A stretch of 64,000 bases of DNA from Rahnella aquatilis CIP 78.65 = ATCC 33071 (GCF_000241955.1 NC_016818.1:3410001-3474000); one strand, 5' to 3'; shown: positions 9,722 through 19,212, numbered from the stretch's first letter. Numbers and translations are program-made. The notes: generated by a model not told the origin, from the letters alone.

Positions 9722-9755
9722 TTTAGATATATCGAATTATTTCGATATATCTAAA
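9722..9755. promoter_or_regulatory. perfect 34-bp palindrome, probable autoregulatory operator of the PadR-type gene
   Basis: Two perfect 15-bp arms (TTTAGATATATCGAA and its complement) flank a 4-nt spacer. The dyad lies immediately upstream of the PadR-type gene, where such regulators bind to repress themselves. Each arm contains the subpalindrome GATATATC. Confidence 0.75.
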
Positions 9756-9839
9756 CTAGATCGGTTTTCAGAAACTGGCAAGCCGAAAAACGAATTTAGA
9801 TAACTCTTTTTACATCTGATCTTCCGGCAAGAAACGGGC

Positions 9840-9870
9840 AAAAAAAAAGCGCTGAATAATCAGCGCTTTT
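9840..9870 (-). terminator. Rho-independent terminator of pgm
   Basis: An 11-bp perfect stem (AAAAGCGCTGA and its complement) with a 4-nt loop. On the minus strand it is followed by an uninterrupted U tract. It lies 20 bp after the pgm stop and separates pgm from the PadR-type gene. Confidence 0.9.
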
Positions 9871-9890
9871 GATGAGAAGAAGAAAACAGC

Positions 9891-11534
9891 TTATTTCGCG
9901 TCGGCAAGCACTTTGCTGACGATTTCTACCGCTTCTTTCTCGATTTGTTCACGGTGTTCAGCACCGAGGAAGCTTTCACAATAGATTTTGTAGGCTTCTT
10001 CTGTGCCGGACGGACGTGCCGCAAACCAGCCGTTTTTGGTCATTACTTTCAGGCCGCCAATGGACGCACCGTTACCCGGCGCGTTGGTCAGACGGGCGGT
10101 GATCGGGTCACCGGCCAGCGTGTCAGCTTTCACCTGTTCAGGAGAAAGTTTAGACAGCGCGGCTTTCTGTGCGTGGGTCGCAGACGCCTGAATACGGTTG
10201 TAGCTTGGTGCGCCAAAGCGGGCCGCCAGCTCGTTGTAATGTTCCTGCGGATTCTTGCCGGTGACCGCGGTGATTTCCGCTGCCAGCAGGCACATGATGA
10301 TACCGTCTTTGTCGGTTGACCACGGTGTGCCGTCGAAACGCAGGAAAGAAGCCCCTGCACTTTCTTCGCCACCAAAACCAAAGCTGCCGTCAAAAAGGCC
10401 ATCAACGAACCATTTGAACCCGACCGGCACTTCCACCAGCTTGCGGCCCAAATCTTCTACTACGCGGTCAATCATCGCACTCGATACCAGCGTCTTACCG
10501 ACGGCAACGTCTTTGCCCCACTGCGGACGGTGCTGGAACAGATACTGAATCGCCACCGCCAGATAATGGTTCGGGTTCATCAGTCCGGCAGGTGTCACGA
10601 TACCGTGGCGGTCATAATCCGGGTCATTGGCGAAGGCCAGATCGAATTTATCACGCAGTGCCAGCAGACCGGCCATTGCCGATTCAGACGAGCAGTCCAT
10701 GCGGATCACACCGTCGTGATCGAGATGCATGAAACGGAAAGTCTGATCGACTTCATCGTTCACCAGCGTCAGATCCAGTTTGTAATGCTCTGCGATGCGC
10801 TTCCAGTATTCGATACCTGAACCGCCGAGCGGATCCACACCCAGTTTCAGACCGGCTTTCTGAATCGCGGCCATATCCACGATATCGGTCAGCCCTTCGA
10901 TAAACGGCTGAACCAGATCTTTCGCTACAAGATGACCACTTTTCCACGCCAGATCCAGAGACTGACGTTTCACACCTGTCAGTTTCGCGGCCAGCAATGC
11001 GTTAGCGCGTTTCTCAATCACGGAGGTCAGATTGGTATCTGCCGGGCCGCCGTTGGTCGGGTTATATTTGATGCCGCCATCTTCAGGCGGGTTATGCGAA
11101 GGCGTGATAACGATGCCATCCGCCAGCACGCCGCCGTTGCGGTTGTGGGTCAGAATCGCGTGAGACACGGCCGGTGTCGGCGTGAACCCGTTATCTTCCT
11201 GAACAATGACATCCACACCATTGGCGGTCAGCACTTCCAGCACAGAGATAAATGCCGGTTCGGACAGCGCGTGCGTGTCTTTACCCACGTAGCACGGGCC
11301 GGTGGTGCCCTGCTCTTTACGCACTTCGGCAATCGCCTGAGCAATCGCCAGGATGTGCGCTTCATTAAAGCTGTGACGCAACGCACTACCGCGATGGCCG
11401 GACGTGCCGAATTTCACAGCATGCGCCGTGTTTGCCGGATCCGGTTGCAGAACGTAATACTGTGACGTTAACTGCGCCACATTGATCAAATCGCTTTGCT
11501 GAGCAGGTTGCCCTGCACGGGGGTGATTAGCCAC
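9891..11534 (-). CDS. pgm: phosphoglucomutase
   Basis: This 547-residue enzyme (E. coli 546) interconverts glucose-1-phosphate and glucose-6-phosphate, linking glycolysis with glycogen and UDP-glucose synthesis. Visible family motifs are the active-site serine loop [15 protein letters not shown], the metal loop NDPDYDRHG, the sugar-binding GGEESAGAS and the phosphate-binding RPSGTE. Translation starts at GTG (GGGAGAA upstream; [16 protein letters not shown] agrees with the family). seqA lies 24 bp upstream on the same strand, so the two are probably cotranscribed, as in E. coli. Confidence 0.97.
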   Translation of the reverse strand: MANHPRAGQPAQQSDLINVAQLTSQYYVLQPDPANTAHAVKFGTSGHRGSALRHSFNEAHILAIAQAIAEVRKEQGTTGPCYVGKDTHALSEPAFISVLEVLTANGVDVIVQEDNGFTPTPAVSHAILTHNRNGGVLADGIVITPSHNPPEDGGIKYNPTNGGPADTNLTSVIEKRANALLAAKLTGVKRQSLDLAWKSGHLVAKDLVQPFIEGLTDIVDMAAIQKAGLKLGVDPLGGSGIEYWKRIAEHYKLDLTLVNDEVDQTFRFMHLDHDGVIRMDCSSESAMAGLLALRDKFDLAFANDPDYDRHGIVTPAGLMNPNHYLAVAIQYLFQHRPQWGKDVAVGKTLVSSAMIDRVVEDLGRKLVEVPVGFKWFVDGLFDGSFGFGGEESAGASFLRFDGTPWSTDKDGIIMCLLAAEITAVTGKNPQEHYNELAARFGAPSYNRIQASATHAQKAALSKLSPEQVKADTLAGDPITARLTNAPGNGASIGGLKVMTKNGWFAARPSGTEEAYKIYCESFLGAEHREQIEKEAVEIVSKVLADAK

Positions 11535-11558
11535 TGGCGCTTCTCCCTTACGCTGAAA

Positions 11559-12113
11559 TTAGAGGGTGCCGCATACTTTATCAGTCAGTTCCGCCGGGAA
11601 CTGCATGAACTGCATGATGTGTTCAATCATGCTGCGTTTGCGACCTGTGTTGGTATTCGTAATAACCCAATACGGCGTTCCGGGAACGTGTTTAGGCTTG
11701 GTATGAATGCCGTTTTGCAGCAAGGTCTGCTGGTCACCGGCAAAATAAGTCCGCGTGCGCCCGGTCAGAGAGTCGGTCGCCGTCGCAAATTCTTTAGGGT
11801 TCAGGGTATACAAGGTCGAGAGGATCAGCATAAAACGGTTAACCGCTTTAGTCTGTTCTGCGTATTCGTCGGACAGCAGCAGTTCACGAACGGCGCGGAC
11901 TTTATCACGCGACGTCGGTGCGGCAGCGGCGGCAGGTTTTTCCTGCGCGACAGTTCCGGCGATAACAGTAGTGTTCACTGGGGCGGCAGGAGCGGTCTGA
12001 CCGGCAGTAAACTTCAACATACGGCGTAAAATATCAGACGCACTTTCACCGATTGCTTGCGTGTGGCTGGCAATGTAGCGGTAGAGTTCTTCGTCAACCT
12101 CAATAGTTTTCAT
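11559..12113 (-). CDS. seqA: negative modulator of replication initiation SeqA
   Basis: SeqA (184 aa; E. coli 181) binds hemimethylated GATC sites and sequesters newly replicated oriC and the dnaA promoter. The N-terminal multimerisation segment MKTIEVDEELYRYIASHTQ...ESASDILRRML and the C-terminal DNA-binding domain (FYLTGRTRTYFAGDQQTLLQNG-type region, ending MIEHIMQFMQFPAELTDKVCGTL) are both intact. The linker at about residues 40-70 is Ala/Pro-rich and variable. It is first in a seqA-pgm unit and divergent from ybfF. Confidence 0.97.
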   Translation of the reverse strand: MKTIEVDEELYRYIASHTQAIGESASDILRRMLKFTAGQTAPAAPVNTTVIAGTVAQEKPAAAAAPTSRDKVRAVRELLLSDEYAEQTKAVNRFMLILSTLYTLNPKEFATATDSLTGRTRTYFAGDQQTLLQNGIHTKPKHVPGTPYWVITNTNTGRKRSMIEHIMQFMQFPAELTDKVCGTL

Positions 12114-12366
12114 CTTTATCCAGTACTGTTTTTCTACTTAATTCATTCAAAAGGATTATACAAATTTCTACGCAGTAACAAACAGGGGAATTGCGCCGCG
12201 AAGTAAAATCCAGACAACTTCCCGATTTTGCTGCATGCAGGCTCCGGCCCGTTCTGCTCCTGGTAGTCAAATCCCGCTCAGGCATCTGGCAGAAACTTTC
12301 TGTTCTAAAAAATTATCCGCAAGTCATGATAACCTAATGAGATTGTTTATCTGTATGAACTTCGCT

Positions 12367-13137
12367 ATGAAATTACATTATCGCCTGCAGGGATCTGAAG
12401 TCGCTGGCAGCAGTGCACTGCCGGTTTTGCTCATCCACGGATTGTTCGGCACCCTTGATAATCTGGGCATTCTGGCCCGTGACCTGAGACAACAGCATAA
12501 CGTGTTACAGGTGGATTTGCGTAATCACGGCCAGTCCGGACGTTCTGATGACATGTCTTACGCCGCCATGGCGCAGGATTTAGTGGAAACACTGGATGCT
12601 GTTGGTTTCCCAAAAATCATTGTTATTGGCCATTCAATGGGCGGAAAAACGGCGATGGCGCTGACGGCGCTGATCCCCGATCGCATCGAAAAGCTGGTCG
12701 CCATTGATGTCGCCCCGGTGGATTATCATGTGCGTCGTCATGATGAGATTTTCGCGGCCATTAACGCCGTGACCGACGCAGGGCTTCGTGACCGCACATC
12801 TGCCACCGACTGTATGCGCAAGTATATAAAGGAAGACGGTGTGATCCAGTTCCTGCTCAAATCATTCCGCCAGGGCGAATGGCTCTTCAACGTGCCCGTG
12901 CTGCTCAGTGAATACGAAACCATTACCGGCTGGGAAGACGTGCCGCCGTGGGATCTTCCGGCATTGTTTATCCGTGGCGGGTTGTCGCCGTATGTGCAGG
13001 ATGAATATCGCGACGCAATTGCCCGCCAGTTCCCGCAGGCCAAAGCGCATGTGGTGGCGGGAGCCGGTCATTGGGTACATGCGGAAAAACCCGATGCGGT
13101 ACTGCGCGCTGTGCACCGTTTCATCGATGCGGCCTGA
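12367..13137 (+). CDS. ybfF: alpha/beta-hydrolase esterase YbfF
   Basis: The 256-residue protein (E. coli 254) has the alpha/beta-hydrolase layout: oxyanion loop LLIHGLFG, nucleophile elbow GHSMGG, and a catalytic His in GAGHWVHAEKP near the end. E. coli YbfF hydrolyses acyl-CoA-type and short-chain esters; its physiological substrate is unsettled. I chose ATG 12367 (MKLHYRLQG) by comparison with E. coli. The frame stays open further upstream, with ATGs at 12355 and 12337, but those residues are not conserved. It is divergent from seqA. Confidence 0.9.
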   Translation: MKLHYRLQGSEVAGSSALPVLLIHGLFGTLDNLGILARDLRQQHNVLQVDLRNHGQSGRSDDMSYAAMAQDLVETLDAVGFPKIIVIGHSMGGKTAMALTALIPDRIEKLVAIDVAPVDYHVRRHDEIFAAINAVTDAGLRDRTSATDCMRKYIKEDGVIQFLLKSFRQGEWLFNVPVLLSEYETITGWEDVPPWDLPALFIRGGLSPYVQDEYRDAIARQFPQAKAHVVAGAGHWVHAEKPDAVLRAVHRFIDAA

Positions 13138-13399
13138 GGTTGAACATCCTGGGGATAAATTGTGCAAAAAGTCTGCACAACTGAGAAAGTTATCATGAAA
13201 TCAGGGTAATCAGGCGTTGTGAACCCCTGGCGCGCCAGTGTATGATTGCGCGCTATAATTTTGCCGCCCCGTTTTGCTCACAGTGAGTCGCGGGAGGTAA
13301 ATTGGGTCAGGGTTTCTTAGCCCGAAATGTGTGAAACGCTCGTCAGGAACCGGCTTGCCGTTTTCCGATGTAAAAACTTCCCTGGTTGTACCGCTACCT

Positions 13400-13681
13400 A
13401 TGGCAAAAGAACAACTGGATCGCACGACGATTGATCTGTTCGCAGATGACCGCCGTCCGGGGCGTCCAAAAACAAATCCGCTATCCCGTGATGAACAGCT
13501 CAGGATCAATAAGCGCAACCAGTTACGCCGTGATAAAGCGAGCGGCCTGCGTCGTGTGGAGCTGAAAATAAACGCCGATGCTGTTGATATGCTCAATAAG
13601 CTGGCAGAAGAACGCAATATCAGTCGTAGCGAATTGATTGAAGAGATGCTGCTCTCACATCTTAACGGTCATGAAGGTTGA
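13400..13681 (+). CDS. ybfE: LexA-regulated-type protein YbfE (ribbon-helix-helix-like)
   Basis: The 93-residue protein begins MAKEQLDRTTIDLFADDRRP and contains GRPKTNPLSRDEQLRINKRNQLRRDK. A C-terminal segment resembles a CopG/ribbon-helix-helix fold (RVELKINADAVDMLNKLAEE...SRSELIEEML). It matches E. coli YbfE, whose gene is reported to be LexA-controlled. The open frame begins earlier at 13331, but the conserved start is ATG 13400. I found no convincing CTGT-N8-ACAG LexA box upstream. A DNA-binding role is inferred from the fold only. Confidence 0.9.
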   Translation: MAKEQLDRTTIDLFADDRRPGRPKTNPLSRDEQLRINKRNQLRRDKASGLRRVELKINADAVDMLNKLAEERNISRSELIEEMLLSHLNGHEG

Positions 13682-13685
13682 TTGA

Positions 13686-13724
13686 AAAACGGGTAACCCT
13701 CTCAGGCTACCCGTTTGTTTTTTC
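13686..13724. terminator. bidirectional terminator between ybfE and the chemoreceptor gene
   Basis: Arms AAACGGGTA (13687-13695) and TACCCGTTT (13708-13716), extendable inward by CC/GG, are flanked by A-rich and T-rich tracts on both sides. It can therefore serve both convergent genes. Confidence 0.85.
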
Positions 13725-13757
13725 TTACTTATTCCCCGCTACTTCATGCCTTCCCAC

Positions 13758-15422
13758 TCAGAACGTTTCCCAGTTTTCTGCACTTTTCGCCGAAAGCCTG
13801 CCGGTATCCGGACGCAATAATGGCGCCGAAACCGACTTCGCCGGACGTGAACCGACGCTGGTCACACTGTCTTTCAGCTTGAAGGTGGCGACGGCGTTGT
13901 TGAGCAATGAAGCCTGTTCTTCCAGCGATACCGCAGCCTGCGACGCCTGTTCTACCAATGCGGCGTTCTGCTGTGTGACGCTGTCCATTTCTGTGACAGC
14001 GACAGCCACCTGACTGATCCCTTTGCTTTGCTCATCGGAGGCAGAGGCGATTTCCGCCATGATGTCGGTGACATGCGTAATTGAGCGCACCACTTCATTC
14101 ATCGTCTGACCGGCGTTTTCAACCAGTTTCGAACCGCTGTCAACGCGGGAAACTGATTCGCTGATGAGTTGCTCGATTTCTTTCGCTGCCTGCGCACTGC
14201 GTTGTGCCAGACTGCGCACTTCGCTGGCCACCACGGCAAAACCACGCCCCTGTTCGCCCGCACGTGCCGCTTCTACTGCGGCGTTCAGCGCCAAAATGTT
14301 GGTCTGGAAAGCGATACTGTTAATCACGGAAGTGATTTCAGCAATTTTCTTTGAGCTGCCGGAGATATCTTTCATGGTGCTGACCACGTCCGCGACGATG
14401 TTGCCGCCCTTCTGTGCGGTGGTAGAAGCTTCCATGACCAGCTGGCTGGCGTGATGCGCGTTATCGGCATTGTGTTTCACGGTAGCCGTCAGTTGTTCCA
14501 TGCTGGCAGCGGTTTCTTCCAGGGCAGACGCCTGTTCTTCCGTACGGGAAGATAAATCGTTGTTCCCGGCAGAAATTTCTGACGCGCCCTGATAGATGTG
14601 ATTGGTGCAGTTGCGGATGGTCTGAACGGTATTAACCAGGCTCGACTGCATCTCGTTCAGCAACGGAATCAGCTTACCGGCGCAGTTTTTACCGAACTCA
14701 TCCAGATAAAGCGTCAGATCGCCGCTGGCGATCACCGCGAAGTGATCGCGGATTTTATCCAGCGGTTTCACCAGCGCCATCACCAGATAGCGATCAGTCA
14801 GCAATAAAATCACCAGCCCGATACCAAATGCCGTCAGCAGAATCACTTTGCTGAATGAGGTCAGATGGGTAGATTGCCGTTGCGCCGCATCAAAATCGAC
14901 AGCGATCTGACCGCTGACTTTTTCCATCGATGAGCCAAAGCTGCGGCTCAGCGCAGGCACGGTGGAATTGGTCAGTTGGTTATAGGATTCCATGTTGTTG
15001 CTGCGGGCTGCGTCAAACAATGGCGTGACGCCCTGCGTGATCAGATTTTCCCAGCTGGTGATTAATTCCTGCACGGAAGCATCTTCCAGCCCCGGATGCG
15101 GTGCCGCTTTAAAGCTGGCCAGCGCCTGCGTCAGCCCGTTGAGTGATTGTTTTGCGCTATCAAAAATTTCCGGGCCTTTTGACGGATCGGCCTGAAGCTG
15201 TGCGACGGCGCGGCTCATGCGCGTCACGGTACGGAAGTACTGATCATTGCCTTTATTGATCAGCGCCATATTGTTGACCAGCTCAGTACTGTTTTTGGTA
15301 TTTTGCGTCAGTGTGTCCAGTGAGGTAACGGTGTAAAGGGACACGCATGCCCACATGACGCAAAAGATACCAAGAATGGTTAATAAAGCGGCCCTGATGG
15401 TGATATTTTTTAAAAACTGCAC
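13758..15422 (-). CDS. methyl-accepting chemotaxis protein (transmembrane chemoreceptor)
   Basis: This is a classical Tar/Tsr-type receptor of about 554 residues. It has an N-terminal membrane helix ([19 protein letters not shown]), a roughly 150-residue periplasmic four-helix-bundle-like sensor, a second helix near residue 190, a HAMP domain, and a signalling domain with the hairpin tip ([20 protein letters not shown]). The last five residues are NWETF, the CheR/CheB docking pentapeptide of Tar and Tsr. I prefer GTG 15422 because AGAGAGG precedes it; ATG 15443 gives seven more residues. The ligand cannot be read from sequence. It lies between ybfE and fldA, where E. coli has no such gene, and has a FliA-type promoter. 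Confidence 0.93.
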   Translation of the reverse strand: MQFLKNITIRAALLTILGIFCVMWACVSLYTVTSLDTLTQNTKNSTELVNNMALINKGNDQYFRTVTRMSRAVAQLQADPSKGPEIFDSAKQSLNGLTQALASFKAAPHPGLEDASVQELITSWENLITQGVTPLFDAARSNNMESYNQLTNSTVPALSRSFGSSMEKVSGQIAVDFDAAQRQSTHLTSFSKVILLTAFGIGLVILLLTDRYLVMALVKPLDKIRDHFAVIASGDLTLYLDEFGKNCAGKLIPLLNEMQSSLVNTVQTIRNCTNHIYQGASEISAGNNDLSSRTEEQASALEETAASMEQLTATVKHNADNAHHASQLVMEASTTAQKGGNIVADVVSTMKDISGSSKKIAEITSVINSIAFQTNILALNAAVEAARAGEQGRGFAVVASEVRSLAQRSAQAAKEIEQLISESVSRVDSGSKLVENAGQTMNEVVRSITHVTDIMAEIASASDEQSKGISQVAVAVTEMDSVTQQNAALVEQASQAAVSLEEQASLLNNAVATFKLKDSVTSVGSRPAKSVSAPLLRPDTGRLSAKSAENWETF

Positions 15423-15579
15423 GATATGCCTCTCTCGAAACATGTCTGTTTCTGGCCTGAGGATTGACGGGGATGCGGAGAATCAAGACAGGTAACCCGC
15501 AGGCAAGTGCCCCAGGACATGTTTGAACACCTCTCCGGGCATCGATTTCTTTATTATGTTGAGATTGCTCCCGCATCAT

Positions 15580-15606
15580 CTATCGGCGGAATATTCTCGA
15601 AATTTA
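15580..15606 (-). promoter_or_regulatory. FliA (sigma-28) promoter for the chemoreceptor gene
   Basis: On the minus strand TAAATTTC (15599-15606), an 11-bp spacer and GCCGATAG (15580-15587) match the sigma-28 consensus TAAAGTTT-N11-GCCGATAA at 13 of 16 positions with exact spacing. It lies about 160 bp upstream of the receptor start, so expression with the late flagellar regulon is expected. Confidence 0.8.
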
Positions 15607-15842
15607 GTATTGTGACGACTTATTTCTCAAATTTGCGTTGACCCTATAAAACCTGTGGTTAATTCGTCACACGTCAAAGCACACAAAGGCGATAACACTT
15701 AAAAATATTGCCCGATAAACTTATTTCCCAGTTAAGAAGGCGGGCAGAAACATATTCTCCGCCGCACGAGTTTGCTATCATCTGCATTATTATTGCCTGC
15801 GTTGCAGAGCACTTCATTGAGAACAAGAGGTTAGGTAATCTT

Positions 15843-16370
15843 ATGGCCGTTGTAGGTATCTTCTTTGGATCCGATACAGGTAACACCGAAAACATCGCAA
15901 AAATGATCCAGAAGCAATTGGGTAAAGATGTTGCAGAGGTGCATGACATTGCGAAGAGCAGCAAAGAGGATCTGGAAAAATTCGATATTTTGCTAATCGG
16001 TATTCCAACCTGGTATTACGGTGAAGCGCAGTGTGACTGGGACGACTTTTTCCCAACGCTGGAAGAGATAGATTTCGAAGGTAAGCTGGTTGCACTGTTT
16101 GGCTGCGGTGATCAGGAAGACTACGCCGAATATTTCTGCGACGCGCTGGGCACCGTGCGCGATATCATTGAACCACGCGGCGCAGTGATTGTCGGACACT
16201 GGCCTACCGAAGGTTACCACTTCGAAGCCTCTAAAGGCCTGGCTGATGATAAGCACTTCATCGGACTGGCAATTGACGAAGATCGTCAGCCGGAACTGAC
16301 CAGCGAACGCGTTGATGCCTGGGTGAAGCAGATCACAGAAGAACTCAGCCTTTCTGAAATTATTGGCTAA
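15843..16370 (+). CDS. fldA: flavodoxin 1
   Basis: Flavodoxin (175 aa) is a soluble FMN electron carrier that donates electrons to MetH, IspG/IspH, BioB and other reductive enzymes. The phosphate-binding loop FFGSDTGNTENIAK is intact. So are the FMN-stacking regions IPTWYYGEAQCDWDDF and FGCGDQEDYAEYFCDALG. ATG 15843 (MAVVGIFFGSD) is the conserved start; the frame is open upstream without conservation. fur follows about 310 bp downstream, as in E. coli, and is at least partly cotranscribed there. Confidence 0.96.
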   Translation: MAVVGIFFGSDTGNTENIAKMIQKQLGKDVAEVHDIAKSSKEDLEKFDILLIGIPTWYYGEAQCDWDDFFPTLEEIDFEGKLVALFGCGDQEDYAEYFCDALGTVRDIIEPRGAVIVGHWPTEGYHFEASKGLADDKHFIGLAIDEDRQPELTSERVDAWVKQITEELSLSEIIG

Positions 16371-16682
16371 AAACCCTGTTGGCCCTGAGGATTTATTCTA
16401 CAATTGAAGGGCCAAACTATTACTGAAATTAACAATTTAACTGCTACAAAATTGTAACTTTCGGTCATATCAAGGTACACTGAGTTCCTCTGTTTTTTCT
16501 ATTGATCAAGTCGTTGCATTCCAAATGTGACCGGCAATTTGTGATCTTTATTAACAGGCTGTCGTTGACGAGAATTGGCACATTGCGTTAAACGAAGAGA
16601 TTAAACGAATAATTTTGTGCCGCCGATGCCACAGGCTGCATGCCTCAACTTGATTAGCACATAGTAACAGGACTGAATCCGC
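16371..16682. other. fldA-fur intergenic region
   Basis: About 310 bp, AT-rich, without a convincing coding ORF. It contains an 8-bp inverted repeat (TTGGCCCT at 16379 and AGGGCCAA at 16408) with a long loop and no U tract, so at most a weak terminator for fldA. I looked for a short uof-type leader ORF overlapping the fur start in each frame and did not find one. CAGGACTG precedes the fur ATG. Confidence 0.5.
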
Positions 16683-17138
16683 ATGACTGACAACAACACC
16701 GCACTGAAGAAAGCTGGCTTAAAAGTCACGCTTCCGCGCCTCAAAATCCTGGAAGTGCTGCAAGCGCCGGAAGGTCATCACGTTAGTGCGGAAGATCTTT
16801 ACAAGCAACTGATTGATATGGGTGAAGAAATCGGTCTGGCGACGGTCTACCGTGTCCTGAACCAGTTCGACGATGCCGGTATCGTTACGCGTCATAATTT
16901 CGAAGGCGGCAAGTCCGTATTCGAACTGACTCAGCAACATCACCACGATCACCTGATCTGCCTCGATTGCGGACGTGTGATCGAATTCCGTGACGAGTAC
17001 ATTGAAGGCCGTCAGCGTGAGATTGCTAAAAAACACGGTATCAAGCTCACCAACCACAGTTTGTACCTGTACGGCCACTGTGAAGCAGGCGATTGCCGCG
17101 AAGATGAATCTTTGCACAACGATAAACCTGCGCATTAA
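16683..17138 (+). CDS. fur: ferric uptake regulator Fur
   Basis: Fur (151 aa) is the Fe2+-responsive repressor of iron acquisition. The N-terminal winged helix includes the recognition region EIGLATVYRVLNQFDDAGIV. The dimerisation/metal domain has the HHHDHLICLDCG cluster, with the two Cys of the zinc site, and a second metal-binding pair in the C-terminal GHCEAGDC segment. It is collinear with E. coli Fur and well conserved. It is monocistronic or cotranscribed with fldA, and a strong terminator follows. Confidence 0.97.
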   Translation: MTDNNTALKKAGLKVTLPRLKILEVLQAPEGHHVSAEDLYKQLIDMGEEIGLATVYRVLNQFDDAGIVTRHNFEGGKSVFELTQQHHHDHLICLDCGRVIEFRDEYIEGRQREIAKKHGIKLTNHSLYLYGHCEAGDCREDESLHNDKPAH

Positions 17139-17181
17139 TATGCACAGGGCAACCTCGTTGCCGCACAGGCTCTGAATTAAT

Positions 17182-17207
17182 TAACCGCTGAAAAGCGGTT
17201 TTTTTAT
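17182..17207 (+). terminator. Rho-independent terminator of fur
   Basis: AACCGCT, a short loop and AGCGGTT are followed by seven T on the + strand, starting about 44 bp after the fur stop. Confidence 0.88.
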
Positions 17208-17233
17208 GCGTGGATTTTGCGCTGACAGCAGAC

Positions 17234-17262
17234 ATAAAAAACCCCGGCAGCCGGGGTTTGAT
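17234..17262 (-). terminator. Rho-independent terminator of chiPQ
   Basis: A GC-rich stem AACCCCGGC/GCCGGGGTT lies just after chiQ. On the minus strand it is followed by a U6 tract. Confidence 0.85.
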
Positions 17263-17277
17263 TGATGCCTGTTTGAT

Positions 17278-17619
17278 TCACGGTTGCGGAGAATTATTGG
17301 CGCTGATTTCCTGCCATATCTTTCCGCAATCTGCTGCATACGCCTGACCATTACCGGTTTTACGCGCCGTCAGACAGCGCTGGTAATCCACCACACGCAC
17401 CGTTTCCTGTTCCGCAAATTGCTGGTGGGCCTTTTCCTGTTTCAGTTTATTCAGTAACACCTGACAGGAAGCCAGTTTGTCCGGATTACCTTCCGACGTA
17501 TTGATACAGGTACGATAATCTTCCCGCGTTTGGGATATTTGTACCTGATCGGTGGTTGGCGCACAACCGGCCAGCAGAACAGCCGAAACCACGATCATCA
17601 GTAATTTATTCATCGACAT
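17278..17619 (-). CDS. chiQ: ChiQ (YbfN) lipoprotein
   Basis: This 113-residue protein has a short signal peptide ending in the lipobox LLAGC, so it should be a lipidated envelope protein. Four further Cys in the mature part (RTCIN, ASCQV, QRCLT, ADCGK) suggest disulfide pairs. It is the second gene of the chiPQ unit, 7 bp after chiP, as in E. coli, where chiQ (ybfN) is coexpressed with the chitoporin. Its exact role in chitooligosaccharide uptake is not known. GAGG 5 nt before ATG 17619 supports the start. Confidence 0.85.
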   Translation of the reverse strand: MSMNKLLMIVVSAVLLAGCAPTTDQVQISQTREDYRTCINTSEGNPDKLASCQVLLNKLKQEKAHQQFAEQETVRVVDYQRCLTARKTGNGQAYAADCGKIWQEISANNSPQP

Positions 17620-17626
17620 AGCGACC

Positions 17627-19048
17627 TCAGAAAATAGTGAATGGAGCGATAACGATGAATTTCACGTCTTTTTCATCCTGGAAGATATTGCCGTACCCGC
17701 CGCCCCAGCTCGGAATATCCGAATGGTTGTCGTACTGGGTGTAATGCAGTTTGAATAACGTACCTTTCGCGCGACCTTCCTGAAGGGTGTACAGCGCATC
17801 CAGGCTCCAGGCGCTTTCTTTCAGGCGCTGGCTCTGGTCGTAAGCAGCGTTGGTACTCGGTTTGGCATCCCACGCATAAACATATGAGCCACCGAATGCC
17901 AAACCCGGTAAATCCCATTTCGCCAGGTCATACAATACGCCTGCATACAGTGCTTTTTCCCCGTTGGCGTTGAAGTCCGAGCGGTTGTCCCACCACACAT
18001 CAAGACGGCCATTTGAGGAAGAATAAGTCGGGGTCATGCGCTGCAGGAAGTAACCCTGATTCCCTTCCGCTTTGACCATTGTCCCTTCCAGTCGCCAGTT
18101 AAACTGACCGGTGGTATAGCCGAAGGTCAGCGCCTGCAACCATGCCAGACCATCGTACAAACTGTTCGGATCGTTCTTATCACTGATACGGTCTTCTGCG
18201 CCATAGAACTGATAGCTGGTGGTCAGCGGATTGCCCAGCAGATCCATTTTGTACGAGGCTTTAGCAAAATACTGATCGACATAACTTTCCGCCTGGCCAA
18301 ATGCGCCTTCCAGCACGAAGTCATTTTTAAAATCATATTTTGCCCCGAGCGAGTGAATATAAGAAACGCCGGTTTTCTGGTCATTCTGGCGGAAATCATC
18401 CATTTCCAGATGCCACGGCGATTTATATTCGTCAGCCCACATATAGGAGAAACTCAGCTCACCCGGCTCACCGAAATCGTGTTTATAACCGGCTTCTGCA
18501 CCGCGATAGGTACCCGGCATAAAGCTCCAGTGCGGCGCGATCAGTGTCTGTCCGGTAGGCTGAATATAGCCCGCGTGCCCCCAGAATCCGCCGTATTTGA
18601 ATTTACCGGCGGCCTTATAAAGGCTGACCCCGCTTTTATCACCCGAGTAATCTTCGTCGTAAGCGCGGTTGCTGTTGGAAAAAGCGATTTCGTTGGGATG
18701 TCCGCTCTCGCTGCTCTCGGCCATTTCAATCGCCGTAAAGGCCGCGATATCAACACCAAAAATGTCCCAGGCATACCCGGAAGAAAAATCGAGATTCAGG
18801 TTAGCGGTAGAATGCGAAAGGTTGGTTGTATAGTCTTTGTAGCTGTTACTTGTCGGATCCATATCCTTGCGGTCACGTTCACGCTGCCAGTAATACACGC
18901 CCCCCGTCAGCGTTGAATCATCAATAAAACCGGCCGCCTGGGCCTCTGGTGAAAACATCATTCCGCCACCCAGTAAGGTGCCGGCGAGAGAATACATGGC
19001 AGGTTTCAGGTAAGCCGATCCCCCACCCCTGTTACGGTGCTTGTGCAT
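17627..19048 (-). CDS. chiP: chitoporin ChiP (YbfM), OprD-type outer-membrane channel
   Basis: ChiP (473 aa; E. coli 468) is an outer-membrane porin for chitooligosaccharides. After a signal peptide ending near AQA-AGF, the mature part starts [22 protein letters not shown]. It shows the alternating pattern of a beta-barrel and ends in a C-terminal Phe (VIAPFTIF). Blocks such as [21 protein letters not shown] and [16 protein letters not shown] are almost identical to E. coli. It heads chiPQ. A NagC-like operator about 100 bp upstream ties it to the nag genes at 21-28 kb. In E. coli the sRNA ChiX also represses chiP; I did not verify a pairing site. Confidence 0.95.
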   Translation of the reverse strand: MHKHRNRGGGSAYLKPAMYSLAGTLLGGGMMFSPEAQAAGFIDDSTLTGGVYYWQRERDRKDMDPTSNSYKDYTTNLSHSTANLNLDFSSGYAWDIFGVDIAAFTAIEMAESSESGHPNEIAFSNSNRAYDEDYSGDKSGVSLYKAAGKFKYGGFWGHAGYIQPTGQTLIAPHWSFMPGTYRGAEAGYKHDFGEPGELSFSYMWADEYKSPWHLEMDDFRQNDQKTGVSYIHSLGAKYDFKNDFVLEGAFGQAESYVDQYFAKASYKMDLLGNPLTTSYQFYGAEDRISDKNDPNSLYDGLAWLQALTFGYTTGQFNWRLEGTMVKAEGNQGYFLQRMTPTYSSSNGRLDVWWDNRSDFNANGEKALYAGVLYDLAKWDLPGLAFGGSYVYAWDAKPSTNAAYDQSQRLKESAWSLDALYTLQEGRAKGTLFKLHYTQYDNHSDIPSWGGGYGNIFQDEKDVKFIVIAPFTIF

Positions 19049-19145
19049 AGAGATTCCTCATTTTGACTAAAAATTTCGTGCAAAAACCCAAACGGGTATC
19101 AAAATCGGCCGCCAGAGACGAACCGGTTAAATCAGGATTAAGAGT

Positions 19146-19166
19146 ATTTTTCGCGGCGCGAATTAT
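19146..19166. promoter_or_regulatory. NagC-like operator upstream of chiP
   Basis: The 21-bp near-palindrome begins ATTTTTCG and ends CGCGAATTAT. It aligns with the NagC box in the nagE-nagB region, especially in the CGC(A/G)AATTA half. NagC repression of chiP is known in E. coli; this site is inferred from similarity. Confidence 0.6.
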
Positions 19167-19196
19167 CAATGAGTAATTAATCATTAATCATCGAAA

Positions 19197-19212
19197 TATG
19201 ACAAAGTGCACA
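19197..19212. promoter_or_regulatory. possible CRP site upstream of chiP
   Basis: On the minus strand TGTGC-N6-TCATA keeps 7 of the 10 conserved positions of TGTGA-N6-TCACA. It is weaker than the nag CRP site. Confidence 0.4.

Noticed and set aside
10932..11465. 177-codon plus-strand frame opposite pgm
   Set aside because: Antisense shadow of pgm with no family features.
12235..12366. N-terminal extension of ybfF
   Set aside because: The frame is open, but the residues before MKLHYRLQG are not conserved and contain no membrane or signal segment typical of the family.
13138..13399. LexA box for ybfE
   Set aside because: No CTGT-N8-ACAG match was found upstream although the E. coli gene is reported as LexA-regulated.
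16600..16690. uof-type leader peptide overlapping the fur start
   Set aside because: I read the alternative frames near the fur ATG; each hits a stop within about 30-35 bp upstream without a start, so no overlapping leader ORF exists.
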